The notes beneath the pieces were generated by a model. It was not told the origin of the DNA and did not search any database. It saw nothing but the letters and a program-made list of their open reading frames with translations. The translations under genes and the position numbers were made by a program. Positions 35,986 to 43,433 of a DNA stretch of 64,000 nucleotides are shown piece by piece. Each line of letters opens with the position of its first letter. Position 1 is the first letter of the stretch. The stretch is from contig NZ_NRRY01000016.1 in assembly GCF_016583905.1 (NCBI RefSeq), positions 32,060 to 96,059 on the forward strand, written 5' to 3'. The DNA comes from Lamprobacter modestohalophilus (GTDB lineage Bacteria; Pseudomonadota; Gammaproteobacteria; Chromatiales; Chromatiaceae).

Positions 35986-36921
35986 TCACGCCACCGTCGC
36001 CACCATCCCGGCCTCTCCGTGCCAGTAGCCATCGCAGGGGCCAACCGGCATCAGCGCATTGAGCTGGCTGCTGGCCTCAGCGGGATCGACCGCGTCACTC
36101 AGCGCTTGGTGGAACAGCTCGATCACCTGGTCCATCTGCTGCGATTGCGGGCTGATGCGTAAGATGTCGACGCCAAGCGCGCGCATCGCCGGCAGTTCGG
36201 CGAGCAGATTGACCGTGTGCGCGGATTGGGTCTGGATGCCATTCAGCACCAGGAACTGCTGATCGTCCTGGGTGTTGACCACCAAGCCGTCCGGGTATTC
36301 CATGCAGACATCGCGGCAGTCGTCCTTGGGTAGGTGCTTGTGCCGTGCGGTGAAGCAGCGCGCGGAGTAGGCGAGGGGGAGACGGCCATAGGCCATGACC
36401 TCGGTCTCGACGTCAGCGGGCTTGGCGCGCTGCATCTGCTCGAGGGTCTCGCGGGTCAGCTCGACCGGCAGCGCCCAACGTTTGAGGCCCTGCTTGGCGA
36501 GTACGCCGAGGGTGCGATCGTTGTAGCAATTGACGCTGGGGCCGATCGCGAACGGTCGGCTGGCGAGCAGATGCACGGCGCCCATGTCGTTGGCCTCGAC
36601 CATGAACTGTGTCTGCTCGCAGATTGTGCGCAGGCGCTTGAGCTCGGATTCGGCCTCGAGCAGGGTCAGGGTCGAGAGCACGACCTCTTTGCCATGCTCG
36701 GTGAGGCGCTCGGCGATCGCCAGCCAGTCCTCGTGGCGGACCTGATTGCGCTTCGAGCAGATGGTCTCGCCGAGATAGACGATATCGACCGGCGCTTCGG
36801 CCACCATCGCATAGAAGGCGTCGACCTGCTCCTTTGGCCAGTAGTAAGTGATCGGCCCGAGCGAGAGGCGTGGGCGATGGCCGCTCTGTGCAGCGGCGAT
36901 TGGGGGCTGTGGATTGTTCAT
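35986..36921 (-). CDS. ubiV: Ubiquinone biosynthesis protein UbiV (U32 family)
   Basis: Partner of UbiU in oxygen-independent ubiquinone hydroxylation; each binds a [4Fe-4S] cluster. The 311-residue protein has LSLGPITYYWPKEQVDAFY at the N-terminus and the four expected Cys: GETICSKR near residue 54 and ARCFTARHKHLPKDDCRDVC near 185-205. Gene order ubiU-ubiV on the minus strand with a 185-bp gap matches a working pair. The third partner, ubiT (SCP2 domain), is not in the window. Confidence 0.92.
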   Translation of the reverse strand: MNNPQPPIAAAQSGHRPRLSLGPITYYWPKEQVDAFYAMVAEAPVDIVYLGETICSKRNQVRHEDWLAIAERLTEHGKEVVLSTLTLLEAESELKRLRTICEQTQFMVEANDMGAVHLLASRPFAIGPSVNCYNDRTLGVLAKQGLKRWALPVELTRETLEQMQRAKPADVETEVMAYGRLPLAYSARCFTARHKHLPKDDCRDVCMEYPDGLVVNTQDDQQFLVLNGIQTQSAHTVNLLAELPAMRALGVDILRISPQSQQMDQVIELFHQALSDAVDPAEASSQLNALMPVGPCDGYWHGEAGMVATVA

Positions 36922-37106
36922 CGTTACCTGTTTCTGGGCCTTCCGGCTAGGCTATGCGGCGGTTTGATCAGAATGGCCGCGCAGCTGACTGAAGCGCTTG
37001 GTTTGGCTTGGGCCGATCGTTTGCGTCGATCGCTTGGTTGCCGCCGGTGCTGGTGCTGGACGCTAAGGCTTGCATGGCCAATGTCTAGTCGCACCGATCG
37101 GGCGAC

Positions 37107-38102
37107 TCATTGCCAAGGCCGGTGATAGGGGCCAAGCGTGGTCTGGGCGCCTTCGGAGACCTTGCCAAGCGCGGCAGTCCACTCGGGCTTGGGGGCGAAG
37201 CTGCTCGGGTTGCGTTCAAAGCTATCGAGCGCCTCGCGCCAGATCTTGGTGACCTGCGCGACATAGACCGGGCTGCGTTGCCGACCCTCGATCTTTACCG
37301 CCTTGACGCCGGCGGCTTTCATCTCTGGCAGCAGTTCCATCGCGTTCAGGCTGACCGGGTCTTCGATCGCATGATCGATCTGGCCATCGGTGTTGAAGGT
37401 GCCCTTGCAGAGGGTCGGATAGCCGACGTTCTCGCCCTTCGGATGGCGTTGGATCAGCACCCCGCCGAGACGGGTGTCGAGTCCAGCGTCGGTCTCGATC
37501 CATTCGACATGGCTGGCTGGCGAGCAGGCGCCATAGGTGTTCGGCGAGCGGCCGGTGGCATAGGACGACAAGATGCAGCGCCCCTCGACCATCACGCAGA
37601 GGCTGCCGAAGGCGAAGACCTCGATGTCGACCGGGCTTTGGTCGATGACGTGCTTGACCTGGCTGATCGAGAGCACCCGTGGCAGCACCGCGCGGCGGAT
37701 GCCGAAGTGCTCATGGTAGAAGCGCAGCGCCTCGTAGTTGGTGGCCGAGCCTTGCACGGAGAGATGCAGATTGAGCGCCGGATGGGTGCGGCTGGCATAG
37801 TCGAGCACGCCGATGTCAGCGGCGATGAGCGCATCGACACCAAGCTCGGCGGCCTTATCGACCGCCTGTTCGAAGCGCCCGAAGCCGTCTGGTCGCGGAT
37901 AGGTGTTGAGCGCGATAAACACGCGCACGCCCTTGCCGCGCGCATAGCGAATGCCCTCGACCATCTTGTTCGGGGCGAAGTTGAGGCCGGCGAAATGGCG
38001 AGCGTTGGTGTCGTCGCGAAAGCCGATGTAGACCGCGTTCGCGCCGTTGTCGACGGCCGCCTTTAATGCCGGCAGATTGCCGGCCGGACAAACCAATTCC
38101 AT
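37107..38102 (-). CDS. ubiU: Ubiquinone biosynthesis protein UbiU (U32 family)
   Basis: Forms the UbiU-UbiV complex for anaerobic, O2-independent hydroxylation of the ubiquinone ring, possibly with prephenate as oxygen donor as reported in E. coli. The 331-residue protein starts MELVCPAGNLPALKAAVDNG and contains four Cys suited to a [4Fe-4S] cluster: FGSLCVMVEGRC, TYGACSPA and YPTLCKGTF. The U32 signature (VKIEGRQRSPVYV) lies near residue 288. Its presence predicts ubiquinone use under anoxic growth. Confidence 0.93.
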   Translation of the reverse strand: MELVCPAGNLPALKAAVDNGANAVYIGFRDDTNARHFAGLNFAPNKMVEGIRYARGKGVRVFIALNTYPRPDGFGRFEQAVDKAAELGVDALIAADIGVLDYASRTHPALNLHLSVQGSATNYEALRFYHEHFGIRRAVLPRVLSISQVKHVIDQSPVDIEVFAFGSLCVMVEGRCILSSYATGRSPNTYGACSPASHVEWIETDAGLDTRLGGVLIQRHPKGENVGYPTLCKGTFNTDGQIDHAIEDPVSLNAMELLPEMKAAGVKAVKIEGRQRSPVYVAQVTKIWREALDSFERNPSSFAPKPEWTAALGKVSEGAQTTLGPYHRPWQ

Positions 38103-38233
38103 CGTCTGGGTTACTCGTGGTTAGCGTGAAACAGGTGCTTCGTCTTCCGGGCTGCGTTGCGGTATCAACCTGACCGTGGATCGGCTGCGTCATCTCCCGT
38201 GTAGCGATGCATCATGGCATTGCGGGCGTGGGC

Positions 38234-39226
38234 TCAGGCGACGCGGTTGATCGCTGATGACCGGAGACTCGATTGCTCCGATGTCAAAGCCCCCTGACAG
38301 GTGCCGCGACGGCGCAGCGCATGCTCGATGCCGTTGAGCACCACCCACTTCTTCGAGCACCATTCGGGCGCCAGCAGGATCTCGCGTTGCGCGGTGCCGG
38401 TGACGCGGTGATAGAGGACGTCGTCGGGGGTGCGCTCGATGAGATCAGCGGCGATCTCGATATAGTCGTCCATCGCCAGTGGCTGGTAGCCGCCACGGCG
38501 CCACTGATGCGCTAGCAGGGTATTTCGGACCACATGCAGCGGATGCAGTTTCAGCCCGTCGGTCCCGAGTGCGATGACGCGCTCGAGCGTCTCCAGCGCG
38601 GCATCGCGGCCCTCACCGGGCAGGCCAATAATCAGGTGTGTGCAGACCGGGATGCCGCGCAGCCGAGCCGCGCGCACCGTGCGCCGATAGTCGGCGAAGC
38701 TGTGGCCGCGATTGACGCGCGTCAGGGTGCTGTCGAAGGCCGACTGCAGGCCGAGCTCAAGCCAGATCTCGTAGCCCTCTGCGCGATAGCTAGCGAGCAG
38801 ATCGAGCACCGCATCGGGTACGCAATCCGGCCGGGTGCCAACCGAGAGGCCGATGACATCTGGCTCATCGAGCGCCTGCTGATAGAGGGCGCTCAGGCGG
38901 GCGATGTCGTCGTAGGTGTTGGTGTAGGCCTGAAAGTAGGCGAAAAAGCGCTCAGCGCCGGTGCGTTTTCGCAGCACCTGTCGGCCGGCCTCGATCTGCT
39001 CGGCGACGCTCAGCTCAGGGGTGGAAGGCTTGGCAGCGCTGCTGGTTGGGCTGTTGGCATTCGGGCTGAACGAGACGTTGTTGCAGAAGCTGCAGCCGCC
39101 TCGACCTTTGCTGCCATCGCGGTTCGGGCAGGTGAAGCCGGCGTGAATCGCCAGCTTATGCACCCGGCGCCCGTAGCGGCGGACCAGATCGACGCCGAAG
39201 GTGTTGACTCGATCTGCTAAGGTCAT
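38234..39226 (-). CDS. YhcC-like radical SAM protein
   Basis: A 330-residue member of the TIGR01212/YhcC radical SAM family. The cluster motif is the longer CPNRDGSKGRGGCSFC near residues 33-48, with three Cys binding the [4Fe-4S]. Other blocks are YFQAYTNTYDD, IGLSVGTRPDCVPD and ELGLQSAFDSTLTRVNRGH in pieces. The family's reaction is not settled; it lies beside ubiUV here, another oxygen-sensitive Fe-S system. A perfect inverted repeat sits 64 bp upstream of the start. Confidence 0.85.
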   Translation of the reverse strand: MTLADRVNTFGVDLVRRYGRRVHKLAIHAGFTCPNRDGSKGRGGCSFCNNVSFSPNANSPTSSAAKPSTPELSVAEQIEAGRQVLRKRTGAERFFAYFQAYTNTYDDIARLSALYQQALDEPDVIGLSVGTRPDCVPDAVLDLLASYRAEGYEIWLELGLQSAFDSTLTRVNRGHSFADYRRTVRAARLRGIPVCTHLIIGLPGEGRDAALETLERVIALGTDGLKLHPLHVVRNTLLAHQWRRGGYQPLAMDDYIEIAADLIERTPDDVLYHRVTGTAQREILLAPEWCSKKWVVLNGIEHALRRRGTCQGALTSEQSSLRSSAINRVA

Positions 39227-39289
39227 AACCGGGTATGAGCGTGCTTGTTAATTAATCGCAGAAAGCCTTAAACCTTCGCAAAAGTCTCG

Positions 39290-39317
39290 CTGGTTGACAT
39301 TGAGTCATGTCAACCAG
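39290..39317. promoter_or_regulatory. Perfect 11-bp inverted repeat
   Basis: CTGGTTGACAT (39290-39300) and ATGTCAACCAG (39307-39317) are exact complements with a 6-bp centre. It lies between the end of the lipoprotein gene and the start of the YhcC-like gene, both minus-strand. Its symmetry and position suit an operator for the radical SAM gene. A weak terminator for the lipoprotein gene is also possible, since ACTTTTG follows on the minus strand. Confidence 0.5.
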
Positions 39318-39382
39318 GTTACAGCCAAACAAGCGCGTCATTGTCCACGGTGGTGACGTGCTCTGATCGTCAGACGCACCGG

Positions 39383-39853
39383 TCAGCGTACGACCCGAGC
39401 CGTCCCAAAGCGATCGAATAACACGCGGACGCGATCGCCAGCGACGAAAGACTCGTCGGCGGCTTGGGTGACGGCCATCGTCCGGCCGTTGTCGAGCCTC
39501 ACGGTGATCTCCAGGCCGCGCTGTCGCGTGACGCCTTCCTCGATGGCCGAGCCGGCGACGGCGCCGGCGAGGCCGCCACCAATGGTCGCGAGTGTGCGGC
39601 CGGTTCCGGCGCCGACCTCGTTGCCGAGCACGCCGCCGATGGCGCCGCCAGCGAGAGTGCCGACACCGCTCTTCGTGCCCTCGATCTGTACCTCGCGCAC
39701 TGCCTGCACGGTACCGAATTCGACATTCTGTGCGCTGCGTGCTTGATCACGGGTATAGGAGGAGGCGGACATGCTGGCCGGGCAGCCGCTGAGCAGCGTG
39801 ACGATGGTCAACGCCGTCAGGGCGACCACGGCGGTGTAAACATGTCTCGTCAT
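39383..39853 (-). CDS. Glycine-zipper outer-membrane lipoprotein, SlyB/Rick17kDa type
   Basis: A 156-residue lipoprotein with signal peptide and lipobox LSGC at residues 20-23. The middle carries a glycine-zipper 2TM domain: GVGTLAGGAIGGVLGNEVGAG and LATIGGGLAGAVAGSAIEEG in pieces. A beta-rich C-terminal part (ITVRLDNGRTMAVTQ) follows. SlyB-type proteins stabilise the outer membrane under stress. Start ATG 39853 (MTRHVYTAVV) gives a standard signal; the frame is open further upstream without reason to use it. Divergent from dihydroorotase. Confidence 0.85.
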   Translation of the reverse strand: MTRHVYTAVVALTALTIVTLLSGCPASMSASSYTRDQARSAQNVEFGTVQAVREVQIEGTKSGVGTLAGGAIGGVLGNEVGAGTGRTLATIGGGLAGAVAGSAIEEGVTRQRGLEITVRLDNGRTMAVTQAADESFVAGDRVRVLFDRFGTARVVR

Positions 39854-40077
39854 GGCTTGTATCCTCATCGTCAAGTAGGTCGGTTTGGGATGGTGCTCTG
39901 ATTGACATGGGTGTCTGGGGCTAGGTTTGTACCCTTCGACGCCCGCCTGTGACATTCTTCAATGCTGTTCTGCTCGATCCCTTGCTTCACAGCCGGTCTA
40001 GACTTAGCGCGTGGAGCTTACCAGAGGCGCGCGCTTCAACGAACCGGCAAACCCGCCTGCGAACTAAAGAGGCCACT

Positions 40078-41430
40078 ATGTCCAGCCTGCTCATTACCAA
40101 TGCCGATTGTGTCAACGAGGGCCGTCGGTTCGAAGCCGACATCTTGGTCCGTGAAGGCCGTATCGATGCCATCGGTTCGAACCTGCAGTCGCACGAGGCC
40201 GATCAGGTGTTCGATGCGAAAGGTCGCTTGCTGATTCCTGGCATGATCGACGATCAAGTCCACTTCCGCGAGCCCGGGCTAACCCATAAGGCGGATTTCA
40301 CCAGTGAGTCCCGTGCCGCGGTGGCGGGCGGCATTACCAGCTTCATGGAGATGCCGAACTCGAAGCCGCCGACGCTGAGCCTTGAGGCATTGGAGGCCAA
40401 GCATGCCCGCGCTGCTGAGGTTTCACGTGCCAACTATAGCTTTTATTTGGGCGCCAGCAACGACAACCTTGAGGCCATCCGTTCGGTGCAGGTGGCGCAG
40501 AGCTGTGGGGTCAAGATCTTCATGGGGGCCTCGACCGGGAATATGCTGGTCGATGATGAGGCCACGCTTGACGCGATCTTCCGTGATAGCCCGCTGCTGA
40601 TTGCGACGCACTGCGAGGACACGCCGATGATCCTCGCTAAGGAGGCCGAGTACCGTGAGCGTTACGGCGAGGAGGTGCCGATCGAGGCGCACCCGCTGAT
40701 CCGCTCTGAGGCGGCCTGCTACAAGTCTTCGTCGCTCGCGATCGAGCTCGCGCAGCGCCATGATGCCCGCCTGCATGTGCTGCATCTGACCACTGCCAAG
40801 GAGCTGGCGCAGTTTAGCCCTGGGCCGATCGCTGGCAAGCGCATCACGGCCGAGGCCTGTGTCCATCATCTCTACTTCGATGAGCGGGACTACGCCGAGA
40901 AGGGCGCGCTGATCAAATGCAATCCGGCCATCAAGCGCCCAGAGGATCGCGAGGCTCTGCTCAGGGCCTTGGCCGAGGATCGGATCGACGTGGTCGCGAC
41001 CGATCATGCGCCGCATACGCTCGATGAAAAGGGCCAAAGCTACTTCAATGCGCCAGCCGGGCTGCCGCTGGTGCAAGATGCGCTGCCCTCGCTGCTGGAG
41101 CATGTACACGCCGGCCGGCTGACGCTAGAGCAGGCAGTGGCCAAGACCAGCCATGCGGTCGCCGAGTGCTACGGGGTCGAGGAGCGCGGCTATCTGCGCG
41201 AGGGCTACTGGGCGGATCTGGCTCTAATCGATCTCGACGCCCCCTATCAGGTGGAGCGCGAGCAAGTGCTGGCCAAATGTGGTTGGTCGCCGTTCGAGGG
41301 CCGGCGGTTCCGCTCGCGCGTGATCATGACACTGGTCAATGGCGAGGTGGCGTTTGAGCTTCGCGAGCAGGGCGGGCAGGTTAACGATCAGTTGCGTGGT
41401 CAGCGGCTGCGCTTTCGTGGGGTGCGCTGA
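40078..41430 (+). CDS. pyrC: Dihydroorotase family amidohydrolase
   Basis: Ring closure of carbamoyl aspartate to dihydroorotate in pyrimidine synthesis. The 450 residues place it with the longer class of dihydroorotases rather than the E. coli 348-residue type. Seen blocks are IPGMIDDQVHFREPG, VKIFMGASTGNML, ATHCEDTPM, LHVLHLTTAKE and DVVATDHAPHT. The usual metal motif DxHxH is DDQVH, lacking the first His; I recall the same change in related validated sequences, so it may be a subfamily trait. ATG 40078 has GAGG upstream. A second, short pyrC may exist elsewhere. Confidence 0.85.
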   Translation: MSSLLITNADCVNEGRRFEADILVREGRIDAIGSNLQSHEADQVFDAKGRLLIPGMIDDQVHFREPGLTHKADFTSESRAAVAGGITSFMEMPNSKPPTLSLEALEAKHARAAEVSRANYSFYLGASNDNLEAIRSVQVAQSCGVKIFMGASTGNMLVDDEATLDAIFRDSPLLIATHCEDTPMILAKEAEYRERYGEEVPIEAHPLIRSEAACYKSSSLAIELAQRHDARLHVLHLTTAKELAQFSPGPIAGKRITAEACVHHLYFDERDYAEKGALIKCNPAIKRPEDREALLRALAEDRIDVVATDHAPHTLDEKGQSYFNAPAGLPLVQDALPSLLEHVHAGRLTLEQAVAKTSHAVAECYGVEERGYLREGYWADLALIDLDAPYQVEREQVLAKCGWSPFEGRRFRSRVIMTLVNGEVAFELREQGGQVNDQLRGQRLRFRGVR

Positions 41431-41572
41431 GCGTCGTCTGCGGGCATCTCGATTAGCAACCACTGAAATACGGTTCCTTTATTGCCTCGGATCATTCACC
41501 GCCGGTGCTGCCGGCGTTTAAGGTGGTGATCGCCTTCGATCCGATGGTCTCTATTGCAGAGAGGCACCATGC

Positions 41573-42631
41573 ATGTTCTCCCATCCGCAGCCTGACTCAC
41601 GTCCTGGAACCCAACGCCTAGCGATCGGGCCGCGCCAAGCTGCGCGCCGTCAGACGTTGACGCAGGCATTCCTCCTGGCACTGCTGGTGCTGACTGGTTC
41701 TGCCTGGGCGAACCCGTCCGACACAGTCGCTCCCAACACGGCTGACCCTGCCGCCGCCCTAGCCAGTTCAGCGCCGATGCCTAAGGAGCAGGGCTTGCTC
41801 AAGGAGGATAGCCAAGATTGCATGCGCTGCCACTGGATGGAGAACATGGCCTATCGCGACCGCGAGACCGGCAAGATCGTCAACCTGTCGATCGATCGCG
41901 ATGCCTACAGCCACTCGGTACACTCCGAGCTCGCCTGTAGCGACTGTCATGACCGCGGTTTTTCGCACTACCCCCATCGCAGCAGCAGTGCCGACGAGGC
42001 CCTGAATTGCGTCGACTGCCATGAAGGCCGGCAGGACGATGGCGCGCCCAACCTGATCGGACTCAAGCACGAGTACGACAAGAGCGTTCACGTCACCGAG
42101 GGCGTGGAGGCATTTTCCTGCTTCTCCTGTCACAACCCGCATACCTTTCATCCAGCCCGCGCAGGAGAGTCGGTCGTCGATGTGGTGGCGGAGACCAATA
42201 ACACCTGCCTGGATTGCCATACCGAGCTGTTAACGCCGGTGCCCAAGGGCCATGAGTGGCTGCCGCGACCGCAGGCCCACTGGGGCTCGGTGCGCTGCCT
42301 CGATTGCCATACCCCGCTCGAAGGGCGTATCCCGGAGCGGCCATCACACAACGTGCTGGCTGCGGAAGACAGCAATCGGCTCTGCGTTGAGTGTCATAGC
42401 AAAGGCTCAGCACTGCTCAGCCAGCTTTACAATTACCGCGCGGAGCAGGCGCGAGAGCAGGATGGATTTTTTTCTCAGGCGATTTATAACGACGCTTATA
42501 TCGTCGGCATGACGCGCAACCCTTGGATGGATCGGATTGGCCTGACGGTGATCCTGCTGATGATCCTCGGCGTCGCTGCGCACGGCCTTGGCCGTTATTA
42601 CATTCGCCGTCGGCAGGAGGACTCGAAATGA
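41573..42631 (+). CDS. Heptaheme c-type cytochrome with C-terminal membrane anchor
   Basis: A 352-residue periplasmic electron carrier. A Sec signal (residues 27-46, ending SAWA) is followed by seven CxxCH sites at 83, 122, 146, 183, 212, 242 and 271. A membrane helix near 322-342 with a basic cytoplasmic end (YYIRRRQ) anchors it. Heme spacing and many extra His (SHSVHSE, HYPH, NPHTFHP) suggest bis-His hemes. ATG 41573 has AGAGGCA upstream. Its last codons overlap the next gene's ATG (ATGA at 42628), so it is coupled to the cytochrome b561-like protein. Probably links quinol-side cytochrome b to the octaheme enzyme. Confidence 0.88.
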   Translation: MFSHPQPDSRPGTQRLAIGPRQAARRQTLTQAFLLALLVLTGSAWANPSDTVAPNTADPAAALASSAPMPKEQGLLKEDSQDCMRCHWMENMAYRDRETGKIVNLSIDRDAYSHSVHSELACSDCHDRGFSHYPHRSSSADEALNCVDCHEGRQDDGAPNLIGLKHEYDKSVHVTEGVEAFSCFSCHNPHTFHPARAGESVVDVVAETNNTCLDCHTELLTPVPKGHEWLPRPQAHWGSVRCLDCHTPLEGRIPERPSHNVLAAEDSNRLCVECHSKGSALLSQLYNYRAEQAREQDGFFSQAIYNDAYIVGMTRNPWMDRIGLTVILLMILGVAAHGLGRYYIRRRQEDSK

Positions 42632-43245
42632 GCGCGCTCTACCTCTATCCCGTTTGGCTGCGGCTCTGGCATTGGCTGAACGCACTCCTGTTCGTCACCT
42701 TGCTGCTGACCGGTGTCAGCATGCACTTCAGCCTGAATTGGCTGATTCCGTTCGATCTGGCAGTGCCTGTCCACAACACCTGCGGCGTCTTGCTTACCGT
42801 CTCCTGGCTGGTGTTCTTGGCCGGAAATCTCTGGGGGGGCAATGGCAAACACTATTTGATCAATCTGCGCACGCTCCCCCGCGATCTGATCGCGCAGACG
42901 CGTTACTACCTGTACGGGATCTTTGTCGGTGCGCCACATCCGTTCCATGTGAGCGCCGATCACAAGCTCAATGCCTTGCAGACCCTGAGCTATGTCGGGG
43001 TGATGTATGGGCTGATGCCGATCTTGATCCTCAGCGGTTGGGCCTTCCTGTTCTCGACCTCCCTGCCAGAGACCCTGTTTGGCATTGGCACCGTCTGGAT
43101 TATCGCGATGGTCCACCTGGTCGTGGCCTGGATGCTAGCGCTGTTCCTAGTCGTGCATACCTACATCATTACTACCGGGGAGACGCCGACGACCAACCTC
43201 AAGGCGATGGTGACCGGCTGGCACAAGGAGGAGTCGGGTGGTTGA
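42628..43245 (+). CDS. Cytochrome b561-type membrane protein
   Basis: A 205-residue di-haem-b-type protein with four to five helices (VWLRLWHWLNALLFVTLLLT, HNTCGVLLTVSWLVFLAGNL, MYGLMPILILSGWAFLF, MVHLVVAWMLALFLVVHTY). Candidate haem ligands are His in WHW, VHN, MVH and VHTY. It resembles the cytochrome b subunits of thiosulfate reductase and formate dehydrogenase, which exchange electrons with quinone. Start ATG 42628 overlaps the heptaheme stop. It should connect the quinone pool with the two multiheme cytochromes. Confidence 0.85.
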   Translation: MSALYLYPVWLRLWHWLNALLFVTLLLTGVSMHFSLNWLIPFDLAVPVHNTCGVLLTVSWLVFLAGNLWGGNGKHYLINLRTLPRDLIAQTRYYLYGIFVGAPHPFHVSADHKLNALQTLSYVGVMYGLMPILILSGWAFLFSTSLPETLFGIGTVWIIAMVHLVVAWMLALFLVVHTYIITTGETPTTNLKAMVTGWHKEESGG

Positions 43246-43362
43246 AGGTTGCGGTGACTCGCATTGCAACATCGCCGCAAGGGCTTGTCTAACGAACATA
43301 CCGCGTCGCCACTCCAGACGATGAGGCGCGTGTTTCACGGTCAGCCTGCTGGTGCAGTGCCA

Positions 43363-43381
43363 AGCGGCAGCTAAAGCCGCT
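43363..43381 (+). other. Small hairpin between cytochrome genes
   Basis: AGCGGC and GCCGCT pair around AGCTAAA, 118 bp after the cytochrome b stop and 53 bp before the octaheme start. It could slow transcription or set the relative amount of the third gene. No T-run follows. Confidence 0.35.
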
Positions 43382-43433
43382 GGTTTCGGTTAAAGCCCTG
43401 TCATTTGTAACGCGTTCTTCGAGACTTAACGCC

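Noticed and set aside
37110..38066. 318-codon open frame antisense to ubiU
   Set aside because: Shadow frame; the minus strand carries the U32 signature and all cluster Cys.
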